Source: Siniperca chuatsi (taxonomy: Eukaryota > Chordata > Actinopteri > Centrarchiformes > Sinipercidae). Taken from it: a DNA stretch of 64,000 bases. A program made the position numbers and the translations under genes. The stretch is taken from positions 6,179,945-6,243,944 of the forward strand of contig NC_058062.1 of NCBI RefSeq assembly GCF_020085105.1, given 5' to 3'. Shown here piece by piece: positions 13,315 through 30,800 of this stretch; position 1 is the first letter of the stretch, and the number at the start of each line of letters is the position of its first letter. The notes under the pieces are model-generated. The model worked only from the letters and a program-made list of their open reading frames with translations. It searched no databases and was not told the DNA's origin.

Positions 13315-16280
13315 AGTCCCTCAGAAGGATTCAGTCAGTTCTCCTCAAATAATTGCAAAGCATTTAGTAGCAGAAAGCCGATGGGTTGTTCTTTCTCCAC
13401 TTTTCAGCTAAGGCAAAACACGGGAGCCAAACTTTCTTCCAGTAAAATCCTGATTCCATTGGACCTAAAGACTTTCTTCGCTGAGAGTCCACCAATCAGG
13501 GATTGCAGAACAATCTGTTCCTTTTTGGATGAGACATTGCTCCTGAAAAAGGAATAAGCAAACAAAAAACAGGTAAGAAACTTGCATTTGCAACACGTCA
13601 CTTATGTGCCCTTCAGCAGTTTGTATGTCTTCCTAGAAAGGTGACTTCATCATATATTAACTAATTTTTCTAGAAGTGCATCCTTCATTTAAGCCTCTTC
13701 TCTCCTCTTGCTTGAGTCTGTGTAAGATGAGCTGCACCAGCCTGCAGTGCCATGCAGGAATCTCCCCTTGCACTGAAACTCAACACCTCAGCAGCTCAGC
13801 TCCACTCTGGGTCGCTGGCCTTTTCCGCAACCCTGGATGTAACTTAAGCTGAACAAGTCACTGTTTTCTTGTTGAAATGTTATTGAACAAGCTGCACAGG
13901 CAGTTGTCAATGGTATGGTTGGCTATGGTTTAATTTTTGTTCAAATACACATATAATGATCTGAATTATGACATGTTCCCAGGCAACATGCACACATAGA
14001 TGAGCCAAAATAATGTCCCCGTTGGCTACATGGTTGCCTGGAAGTGAATAAACAACACCAACAATGCCTGAGGCTGTAAACCACATATAAGTAGTACTGA
14101 TATGACTCATTTTGCATTGAAAGTCAGCAGCTAACCATCAGCTAGGTTCACAAATGAGTGACTATGTGCGCTCACAAATATGTACAAACATAAATGTGTG
14201 TTTGCACATGTGTCTGTGTGTTTTCCAAAACTGTGCATGTCAGCATTCCTGATGCAGGAAGCACAATGGAGCCAGAACAAAGAGACGTGAGCCACAGACT
14301 TAGCACACCAGATAGATCTGCAGCAGGGCTGAATGCTTCTGGTGGCAGTAGAGTTCACAAAGTAAAAGATGCAACTTTTAAGTTTATTTTATCATGTTTG
14401 CTGCCCCTCTTAGACTGCTGGAAGGAAATATGGAGTGAACAGACAAAAGAGATATAGATTAAACACACAGTCTGCACAACTACAGGTCAGGTCTGCCTTT
14501 CAACTGTCAGAAACACACAAACACACACAGATATAATGTCATAATGAATAAACCGAAGGCCACGTTTGCAGACGTTGTCAGCAGGAGAGTGTAGATCCAA
14601 AATGACCACGCCACAGAGAGCTTTAATGAGCCGAACTGTAAGATTCAGTGATCCACACATGAGACAACAAGCCCAAGGATTTGTGTTCTGTGTATCTGTG
14701 TCGGCACTTCAACACACGTGTACATGTACTTTGAACAAAGGCAGTCAGCCAACCATAACGGGAGAACTCACCTCCCTGTCCAGACCCAGAGAGAGCAAGC
14801 AACAAGCATCCCCAGTCTCACTGACGCCACGCTCCTTTATGTTTTTACTGGCAGAACACGAGTAAGAGTTGAGAGTGCCCACACTTGTTTAAAGAGCAAA
14901 AGTCACGTGACAAGCAGGAGGATTGTCGATTGGAGGGGAGACTGCCATCGAGGCTCAACAGGGATCATGGGCTTCTAATCCAGCAACACTAGCTGACACT
15001 AACTCTGAAATAAATCCGGTAGATGAGCTCACAGGACCCATTCTCTACCTACTCAGACAGGGAAACTTCAACAATGGTATAATATTCAAATGAAAATGTC
15101 CAGAGGGTTAAACAAAAGGCCATTAGTGCTGAGCTAAGGATATAAATTCAAATCTTCCACATAGTTTAACAGATTAATTCCTCAAAAACTCCAATATCCC
15201 TTTCAACACACCATTAGAGACCTGTGTTGGGAATATTTTTTACAGGCTAATTGTTTTCTACAACACTAATTTTACTCAGTGTGCAGAAATGTTAGATAAC
15301 AAGAGGATCTCAGTGTCCAGCAGCAGCACAGTAAACCAGATTAAAAGGCTGTCCAAGAATAAGCCTCAGATCAATTACACCTGTCCTGGCCGGGCTACCT
15401 GCACTAAAGGCCCCCATGGAGCACCATTCATTCTCAGAGGCCTTTCCTTTATACTTCCACTAAATACGTGAGTACAAATGGCATATGTAGCAGTATATAT
15501 AATGAATATGGATGGGTTTACAAACCCATGCATTGTCCAGGAGTAAGACAGGGATGTGTGAAAGTGACATCAGCAGCTGCAGTCACTGTTATGCCTTTGT
15601 CTGATCTCTACATTAAAGGCACGTCGCTGCAGGGCAGAGAGTAAGAACAGCTTTCTTCTCATGCCACCACCATAATCCACTTGTTAGCGGGATGTAGCAC
15701 ATTAACAGTTGCTCTGATGGCAGTTTTTACATTACACATATACATTTGCTTATGTTGAACTAATATCCCCCCAGAATGTCAAACTCCTAACGTTTGAAAT
15801 GGATTGGGCAAATCATAGATGGTGAGAATATTTCAAATTCTATCACAGTCTCTTTTATATACGTCCAGACACATGCTCATAGTGAGTAACATACTCTGAC
15901 GTTTTTAAAACCCACAATAAATCGTTTGGGAAATAATAAGAGTAACGGGTGATTAAAGGTTCTTGCAGTTTCAATCATGCGTAACTCGTGCGTAAATTGT
16001 GCGTAAAACATGTTACATAATTTTTAGACAATACTACATAAAACTCTTTACACACAAGGCTCACAACGTAACTAAACACCATGACTTCCATGTCCAATAG
16101 CCCAGCCCGAACTTCAGCAGGTCAGACACAACGCACACCAACAGATGAGCGACTGTAAGAAGTGACTTGTGATAAAAAAATATTCAGATCTTGGTTCTAG
16201 CTGTTTCCGGATTAGATTTTCAACTGCAAACTCGTTATAAGAGACAATGAATGTAGAAATAAGTCACTTATATACTTACA
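13315..16280. other. svil 5' UTR exon edge and probable first intron
   Basis: About 30 bases upstream of ATG 13314 form a short 5' UTR after a candidate acceptor (TTATTTGAG). The rest, up to the candidate non-coding exon at 16.28 kb, is likely the first intron. I see no coding exon, RNA gene or well-bounded repeat. Confidence 0.45.
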
Positions 16281-16450
16281 TGCACTGCGCGCCGTGTGAA
16301 GTGGGCATGAGTGGTGCCACTGCCCTTCCTCAGACCGGCGGTCCCTCCCCACTGGCCCTTCACTGTACGGACTGTCGCTCCAAATGTAGTCACACTCACA
16401 GCTTCGGAGGGCTCTCCGTATTAAGGGGGAGAGTATAAATAGATGGACAA
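16281..16450 (-). promoter_or_regulatory. svil: candidate non-coding first exon and promoter of svil
   Basis: On the minus strand a strong splice donor (GCAT then GTAAGTATAT) ends a GC-rich stretch containing CpGs such as GCGCGC. This fits a 5' UTR exon splicing to the ATG exon about 3 kb downstream. A TATAAATA box lies at the far edge (about 16,432). It reads best on the plus strand, so its role for svil is uncertain. No coding potential is visible. Confidence 0.4.
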
Positions 16451-16923
16451 ACCGTGGGACGCCCCTTCCACTGTCCAGGGAGCCGCCGAGAGACGCTGCT
16501 CTCGTCGTGCTGTGGTCTCAGGAGCTGTTGTAGCGTTTATAGGAGGATAAGCTCTCCAAACGCTCCAGCTTCACTTCACGTCAGTTGTTTGTTTGTTTTT
16601 TGGTAATAATTCATTGCGAATTTCTTAGTTAATTTGCACCACTAAAGTACAATATCAACCAAGACCTAAACTTGTGGCCCTGTGTCAAAATCTAGTTTGA
16701 AAACTTTTAATAATTTTATTTTACATTGTTCTCATATATAACTAAAAAAAAGTTGTAAATTACCTCAAAAGTAATTGACACAGAAAACCTTGGGCCATTT
16801 ATTGTTCCCGCATTGGTGCACTGGTTGGTTTCTGGGCATTTAATGAAGCTGCCATGTATAGCCTGCTGTGAACATTGTGTGCTAATATAAAATCATTCCA
16901 AAATAATTACATTCTGTGTAAAA

Positions 16924-16974
<51 letters not shown>

Positions 16975-18452
16975 TATTTTATTTTAATTATATATATATA
17001 TATATGTATGAATTAAATAAATATATTAAATTATATTTAGTTATTCAGTCTATAAATAACAGACATTTAAAATGGAATAACAAAATTATTTTTAAAAGAC
17101 TTTTCAAATGTTAGTTTTTGTCATTTTACTTACTAATAGTCTGCATGCCAGGTTCCATCTCTCTTGTCTCCTGCTTCAACATTTTCACATCTGGCATATC
17201 TTCATTAAGATATTTCAAATCCTCGGCACCTACAGTAAAACTAGAGATGAGTGCAGAAATGTTTTGTAATTTGGGTGAACTGACTGTTTAAGTAAAATAA
17301 CATTTCCTCTGTTGCGTTAGTAAGTTTAATATTTGCAACTGAAGTTTGGTTTGGCTACTGGTTCTTCTCTGTTTCAGCACTGCCCCCTTCTGTTCAGGCT
17401 ATGTGGTTGCAAGGGAAAAGATATGTGTTCTGTTAATCCATCCAGTATCTATACCTGCTAATGTAACTGTTCACACAAGCCTGGGACCAGAATCCATTAA
17501 AAGGTGAAGTACACAGCAGATTAGTTCAAACTCACAATCAGTCACAGAGCCAAAGTCTGCAGATCTTCTAATCTACCTGAATGAATCATTCATGTTGTCG
17601 CTGGTGTTGCATTCAAATGCAGAGACAGGTTTTTAGGGACAATTATTTATAGAAATGCTTCTTGAACAGTGCAACTCGTGTAGAAAAATATCTTGTATAA
17701 TCTGTTAATACAAACATAAATACAGGTGTAATGTATTCCAGTGATTACACCATAAATATCTTCACAAAAATAACAAAAATTTAGGACATTTCCGCCAGTG
17801 TATACAAGTCTAGAACAAAAAAAGCTTTGGTGAAGCAACATAAACCAACTCATCAACTTAAAGGTGCTCATAATAGTGGCGTCAGTAGTTTACAGCAAAA
17901 CAGAATCCCTACTTTTAATAGTAACACTCAACAACAACAAAGTAGCACTACATTTTGTGGAAATTCACAACGTACATATACTCAAATCAAAGAACAACAT
18001 ACTTTTAGTCCGACCATATGAAGGCAGGTCAAGTTTAGAAATTGATACAGCTAAGTAAATAAAACTGTTATGGAGCAATCCTTTCGAAAATGTCTAATGT
18101 TTTGTTTACCAAATACATATTTTGAAATTTTATCACAATCTATGTTACTGTGTTCAGGATTTTGTGCCATCAGAGACATGTTCTACTAGTCAGGCATAAT
18201 GTGTTTTTTTATTTACTGATGTTTAAAAGGTGTAAAGTTGTTCCCTAAAACCTGACCACAGTTTCTCATGATGCTGGTGAGCTGATGTTTAAAGCTGTCA
18301 AAGCCAATAAACAGTCGACGTTCTGACCAAAGTGTACGATGGATTTTATGGCACAAGGCTAGTTAGTGTAGCTGACAGTAGAGTCAGGCAGGGAGGAGGA
18401 GGCAGAAGGAGCTGAAGTCTTTCTTCTTCCACTCAGCATTCGACTGAAATCT
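16451..18452. other. intergenic svil-cdk21, with cdk21 3' UTR
   Basis: There is no gene here. It holds a poly-A plus (TA)n tract at about 16,921-17,005. The right part is the presumed 3' UTR of the minus-strand kinase; a minus-strand AATAAA is present near 18,208. The rest is unique-looking AT-rich sequence. Confidence 0.5.
16921..17005. repeat. poly-A followed by (TA)n tract
   Basis: About 22 A residues run into a TA dinucleotide array and then AT-rich sequence. The open frame through it is low complexity and not a gene. Confidence 0.95.
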
Positions 18453-23491
<5,039 letters not shown>

Positions 23492-24894
23492 GGTTTTCCA
23501 AATAAATTCAGGATAACTTAACCTGCACTTTCCAGATAAATGTTTATTTTAGGATGACAGCAGTTAAATATGTCGTATTTACCTCCCTTCATCACATAAT
23601 TTAAGTCAAAGAGTAACCTAAGCTAGCTAAGGAGGCTCTGAGTAAACTGAGGTTTGCGTGTTAGCTAGCAGGTAATTATCACCTGTCACATACACCACCT
23701 GTAATAACAATGTTTTGAAGTAATAAGTTTTGAATTTCGGTCTTTTTGTCACAGTATCTGGTGTTTTTACTTTACCTCAAACTGATGAGCGCACTTTCCC
23801 CTCCATGCCGCTGCCTGCAGGAAAATGTCTTTGCATAACCGCAGCCAGCATCAGAAAATTAAGAGAAAAGCACACCCCTTTTATTCGCCAACTAATCAGA
23901 AAGCTCAAATTTTACATTTTGGGAAGCCCACTTCTTGTACACGTGTTCCCTGCTGCTGTCAATGTCACTGTAAACACATGCTGCGTTCAGGTGCAGACAA
24001 TTTACTGAGGCCAGTGCATATAAACAAATAAACATAAAAGTCGCGTTTGGGAAGAAGGTAGTTTCCAAACATTTACCATTTCAACAAAGTAATAGCTGAG
24101 CTTTGTAAATAATGAAGCCCCAAAAAGTCTGTTTACAAATTTAGAGTTTAAATCTTAGTAATTATCAGCAAACTGAATCTGTTGAATTATATTGATAGGA
24201 CATTTTAGGAATAAACATATAATATTATTGCTCATATTGACAACATGCTTGAGTTGCAGAGATGTGACATTCAGGTGATGCAGTAAAAGTAGGTGGCAAA
24301 ATATCAACTAATGCAGTTAGAAATTAAGTGAACCTGTTGACTAAATATTGTGAAAAATCTATAAACACATCAAAGACCAAACTGTAACCAATTCATTGTT
24401 TGGACCCTTTAATATTACAAATGGTGCAACCTTTGTGAACCTGTTACAAACTGTAAAACAAACACACCACAGGCACAGAGTGAAGTGCAAAGGCCTTTTA
24501 GAGTAAAACAGTACACAAGTTGCACATGAATTTCAACATAGTGAATGGTTTATAAGCGTTTGCGTCCAAAGCTGAGGTCATGCTAACTTTGGTAAGCTAG
24601 CTTTGACTGTTGGAAGCTCAACAGCCTCGTTACTCAGACATAACACAGTTTATCAAAACTGAACATGAGTTAGTGTAGGTATACATTTTTCAAAGTATAG
24701 ACGCAGCTTAGTGCAATGAGCTGCTGTGGAAAATTCACCTTTCCACGTTTTGTATAATAACTAATTTGTTAGATGAAATCTGGGAGTCTGCTCGGGTGCT
24801 TTGAGCCTCCTTACACAGGGTTTTTTGTGGGTTCGATGCAGCTACTGATTAATTACAGTATATAACGGTCACTCAGCTGAGTGTTGTCAGGCAG
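23492..24894. other. intergenic: cdk21 upstream region and retsat 3' UTR
   Basis: Both flanking genes are on the minus strand. The left part is the cdk21 5' flank and the right part is the probable retsat 3' UTR; a minus-strand ATTAAA lies near 24,409. I see no other gene or bounded repeat. Confidence 0.5.
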
Positions 24895-27800
24895 TTACTC
24901 CCCTTTCACTTTGGCATTAAGGCATTTTGTTTTCTTTGCCAAGGCGATGGCATCCAGATGGAGGTTGCGGTTGAGGATGACCGAGCCGCAGGTGAGAGCT
25001 CCAGCGAGAGCGCCGGCAAAACCACACACAAACACATCCTGACCTGCAACACAAAAACACGAAACGTACTGAACTCAGTTCGTACTGTGAAGTCCTGTCA
25101 GGAATTACAGGTGACCTCCGGATGATGTTGCCGCTGCACAGACGGACTCACCGGTCAGATAGAGGTTCTTCAGTGGAGTCTGAGGTCTCACTGTAGCGTT
25201 GAGTTCGGGGCTGAATCGGGCAATGCCATGATCCGCTCCGTAGATTTCACCTTTGGGGGCTCCGATATAGTGCGTGTTTGTGATGGGGGTTCCAGCATCA
25301 ATGTACTCAATCTACACAAACAAAAACAACAGGCAAGTGAATATACGTGTTTTTATTGAGCCAGGAAAGCGAGCCTGGTTTCAGACTTCTGTATCACCGT
25401 CCTAATCTGATTCGCGATTCAAACATGAATGAAGAGAAACAAAACGGCAACTCAGTCTGATTATTATTATGATTCTCAGGAAAGTTTTGTAGTTAAAACT
25501 CGTTTTTTAGAGTTTCCTGGCAAAGATAGGCAACAATAACAAAGAGTTATAAACAACATAAAACCAATAACACAAACTAATAATAATAAAAAAAGCGATT
25601 ATAAAATCATGAACTTATATAATAAGACTGATATAAAATATTTCGTCCTAGAAACAATCTAAAATGGCCCCATTAAGTAATAAGACCAAAGTCTAACACA
25701 TCAAGATTCAATCAAGAAGAAGCCATAGGGAGAGCACAGAGTTTCTGCAGCACTGATTTGAATTCACAGAGAGAGACCACATTTTGCAGTTTTATATTTG
25801 TTGCAGGAGGTTTAAGGCAGCGGGCGCAGCATACATAAAAGCTCTTCTACCTAGTTCAGTTCGGACTTTGGAAACTGGTCATAAAAATGAGACATACATG
25901 GAAAAAAGGACATACATGTTCCCACATTTCTTGGTGAATTTCTATAAATGAGGTGGTTGGGACCCAGGAAGGGCCGCCCCACAGAAGGTTAAAGAGGGCA
26001 AGCCGACCCGAGCCGACAAACAACAGTGATGAGTGAGAGCCTTTCTTTTTGTGATAAATCTCAGTGCTCCATCATAAACAGTATCCAAAGCTAATGAGCA
26101 GTGAGAGGACAGCACACAGATTCAGAAACTTTACCTTGTCTCTGGTTATCTTAGGGAAGACACCCAAAACCACCTCCAGAAGAGAGTCAATGAGCGCCTG
26201 TTTCAGCTCTTTGTAGTCAGACCCTCTGTTTGTCACTTTGCCATCCTTCCACTCCTCAAACCACTCGTAGCTGGCAAAACTGACCAGACTCAAGGTGGAC
26301 TTCCCTAGTGTGAGGAAAAAAATAAGAGAATGTTTGAGGTGAACAAACCAAAAAAAAAAAAAACATGTTGTTCTGGAGTCAATTAATTGTTACGACTCAT
26401 GCATTAAGATAGCTTCACTGTAAAAACTGACGTGCTGCATCACATCACAGTTTCTGTACCTGGCGATCTTTCCTCCCAGGTTGGATCTTTAGCTGAGGGA
26501 GAGGCGATGAACGTGAGAGGTACATTTTTAGCAGACTCTTCCCTCTTTCCATTCATGTAGTTCTCCATCCTGTAAAAGAAAACAGATCATTCTGGTGACA
26601 GAATAGTTGAGAAGACATTTCTAAATGAACTTACTACATTTCTAACAGCATGTACTAACTTTTTCACACTGCATGTTTGAGTTCTACTCAATAAGAGATA
26701 ACATCTTTCACCTGAATTCACCTGGTCAGTCCACATAATAAAAATGCAGCTATTTTATACACTCAGAATGGATTGCGGCCGCTAATAGCACCATGAATTG
26801 CGCATCACTTGCTACCGCTATCTGCCCTGAGTCAAGGTCTGATCCATAAAAGATATTGCGCTAATGATATTACAGCGCAAACACCCATAAAGTTTTGCAG
26901 CTGAGTGATTTGTCATTATTTTGCATCTATTAAATGTTCATCTGCACTTGTATGTAGTGGTCCCAGTAATATTTGTTCTTAAGGTGTACTGAAGAAGCAT
27001 ATCACATGACATGGTTAAGCAATGTTTGAGTCAAAACATGTTAGAAATGCAGTTGCAAGAACAATACTTTCCCCTCATACCTTAATACGTTTGATTTGAA
27101 AGAGAACTTATACCTATTCTATTTATCTATGAACTCCCCTGCTCTTTCATTCGTTTCTATCTGCAGGATGTCTCTCTTATTTTTCTATGACTCACTCTGT
27201 ATGGAGGGATTGTTATTTGTGGTGCTTTAACTGTGCGCTCTGCCTCATGCCTCTGTGCCCATGGATGCTGTTTTCTCTCCTACTCTGCTCTCTGCTGGAC
27301 TGTTACTGTGCGTAACCATCGTCTCCGTTTCTCACAGCAGCAGGATTTATGTTGTTTTACAGTTTCATTCCCTCATGATGAATATCAGGTATTGCACTGT
27401 CTCTGTGCCACCTGTGCACATATGATGTACTGTGATGCGCTATTGCTTCGCCTGGCTACAAGCACTGCTGCCATGATCACTGGAAAGTCTCGGCGTGACT
27501 CTCCTTATAAATACGCTTCAGTTACCACCAACTCTCAGAAGACGGAAATCATTTTCACTCTAACTGCGTGTGGCTATTAGCACAGGTGTTTGTGAAATAG
27601 ACTTTTTTTGCAGTGAGCGTCATTTGCATAGAAAGGGGCCAATTTTGCTCCAAATGTATGCATATTACCTCATTTAAATACATGCATATAGCACCGAGAT
27701 GATATTTGCCTGCAGCGCAGTTCACTCTATGCGCGCAGTCCTTTTGTGAATTCGCCCCTCAGTGTGTTTTTACAGTGACTAAAATCTCCACAGCTCATGT

Positions 27801-30800
27801 GTATCTTCATGTTTCTTTCAGACGTATTGAATTATATTAGAGCGACTTTAAGTCCATATAAAGTTTAGAACCACGTGACTTTTCACAGTCAAGCAGTGTA
27901 TACATGTAACATGCAATGCCACATTAGGCATTTTGTGATTTGCATGTTGAGCAAAAACAGATACCTTACAAACTAAATAGAAGTGTTTTTTAGTAGCCAG
28001 GTCTGTTTGGCCATAACTCAAATGTGAATTCTAACAAGCTAAAGATACAAGATGCGTGACGACGTACAATTCGTCAAAATTGTTCTCAGCAAAGATCCAG
28101 TAGTTGTCTGCCTTCAGGCCCAGCTCCTCCTTGGTTCCATTCAGACCCAGAAAAACACTCAGGCCACCCTCACCGTGCTTCATCATGCTCAGCTGCTTCT
28201 GGATAGCTGCATGGCAGGAGTAACATACAGTACAACTTAACCGACAGCTCACAGATGAAACCAACATGAAAACTTGTTTTATAAGTGTGTGAGTCAGTTA
28301 ATGAAAATAATGGAGCCTGTGCTGTTTTGCAGCGTCACTGCTTACACTTTACACTTCCCTCCAGAGCTGAAATGATTAGTCAATAAGTGCGTTTCCATCC
28401 ACCTGGTTTTCATTTTTTCCCCACCGTTTGAGGTTTGGCTTGCACTGTTAAGGACGTCATCTTGTTGCGCCCTCTTCTTCTGCAATGCTATAATAGCACC
28501 TGACTGGAGCATTAGCGCCACCTACTGCTTATCTCGATGGACCAACTCCCAGTCTTTGCGTAACAGTAGTGGATGGAAACGTGCAATAATTCACATTTTC
28601 TTTTGCCAATTTTCTGAAGAGTCGGTTAAAATTTGCGCTACATTTGGATGGAAACCTGGCTAATGAATCAATCGACACAGGATTAATCACCAACAGTTGA
28701 TAACTGTTTAACTCATCTGTCAAGGAAAAATGCTAAACAATCTCTAGTCCCGGCCTCTCAAGGGTGAAAAAAAAGCTACTTGAAGTTGTCACCTGGGCAT
28801 TTTCCCTATATTTGGACATTCTCTAGACTTAAGGATTAACTGATTACTTAAAAATTAATGACTATTAATCAAAAATAATCAATAGTTGCAGCACTTATTC
28901 CTCACCTGGCATGGCCTGGAGCTCTTTGGGCAGCAGCTCCTGGTAGGTGTTGAAGATGCCAGCATTAGAGATGACCATAGGGGCACGGATATGTATTTCC
29001 TCTTGGCCTTTCATGACGCTCACACCTGAAAGCATAAAAACAAACAAACAAACAGTGAATCTCCTCTCTGTGGGAGCTGCATGATGGGATTGTGTATAGC
29101 ATAACTGAGGAAATCACACCCACCATAAGCTTCCTTGGCGCCATTGAACAAGATGCGGTTGACTGGGGCTCGAACTAGAACAGCACCACCAGCCTTCTCA
29201 ATGATGGGGATCATGTGGTAGGCAATTTCACTGGCTCCGCCTTTCGGGTACCAGGCACCATTCAGGTAGTGAGTGACCAGCAAGCTGTGCATAGAGAAAC
29301 TGGCATCTTTTGGCATGTTTCCTGCAGATCAGAGAAGGAAACAAAAACTATGAGCAGAATACTGAAGAAATAAACTGATTACACCAGCAGAACTGTGGCT
29401 TGGCGTACCATAGGTGCCAAAGATGTAGGTGAAGACAGCCCTGAGGTCCTTGTTCTCCGTCAGTTCATTGACCACCTCTGTCAGGCTGCGGGATGCCATT
29501 TTGAAGAAGAAGGACAGACGTTTGGCCAGGCCGGTGTAGACCAGGAACTTGGCCAAGGGGACCGGGCAGACCTTCAGCAGAGCAAGGAGCCAAATGCTCC
29601 GCCTGACTTTCTGAAAACAAAACCCGCGAGACACAAATAAACTAACAGATAAAGGCTAAAATAGACTGACAAAGACACTTGAACATGAGTGCAATCAAAG
29701 TAGTTTTATTTCTATAAAGATCCCACTTAGATTTCTATATTTCCTATATTACTTATATAAGTAAACGCTGCTGTTTTGTGTATTTTGGTCCTACAAACTA
29801 TATGAGATGTCCTTTGACTGTGTTTCATGGAAGATTAAATGGTTGTTCTAACATTTGTAAATTAACTCTGAATACATGCTCTTTTCTTATTTCTACATTT
29901 CCTTACTGTAACCAAAACAATATTTAATAACTGGACATTGGCTGAGTGAGGATGCACCTTCCACAGGAAAATGGACAAGCAGATAAAAGGATGTATAGAA
30001 GAATACTTATAGACCGAAACTACGGACAAAAACATTTGAAAAAAAATGGCACGTACTTGTTTGAAATAATCTCTTAGGCCCATGAAACAGAAAAGTGAAT
30101 GTTAATGTTGTGTCATAATGCAACGAATCCATCTACTCTTGTTTACTCACCTTTTATATGTATATATCTTATTTTGGCTTCTGTAAGTTCATTTTTGCAA
30201 ACAGCTAAGAGCAATTTAAAAGAAACAAACAAGCTGAAAAATATGAATAGATGCACTAAATTGACGCCACAAAGATAAAGAAAGTGACATTCCTTTACCT
30301 GTGTGTCAAAGCAAAACGCTCTTGCAACTCAGTCTGGGTAAAGAAATGTAATATCGCAGCTAATAAGAGGCCTCGCCAATTACTCTGACCTTGATTTGCC
30401 AAACCTTGAGCCCTTGAAGAGTAAAACCAACAGAAGTCTGGATAATGAAGCCTTTTTGTGCTAAAGTACAGTTTAGAAAGACACGGTTCACGGGGAGAAA
30501 AGGCATTTTCGCAATTTTACACATTTAAACAAGTAGAGGAAGAAAATAAATGGCTAGATTGTCACTGAAATAATATTTGACTCTAAACCTCGAATGTCAA
30601 TGCAAGTTTGTGTATTGAAGATAGTCAGTATTTTGTCCTGATACTTTAAACCACCTGATCACAATCTGTAATGCAAAAAGATCCCACCTTGACCAGCTTC
30701 ATGTACTCATCGATGGCCTTTTCCTCTCCAGGGAAGCACTTCTTCAGCTCCTCTGGGAAGCGGGTCCTGCCGCTGTAGATGGGATACCGGCGGCGGTTTT

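Noticed and set aside
16433-16600. Plus-strand gene starting at the TATAAATA box
   Set aside because: No open frame, splice pattern or homology follows on the plus strand; kept only as a promoter remark.
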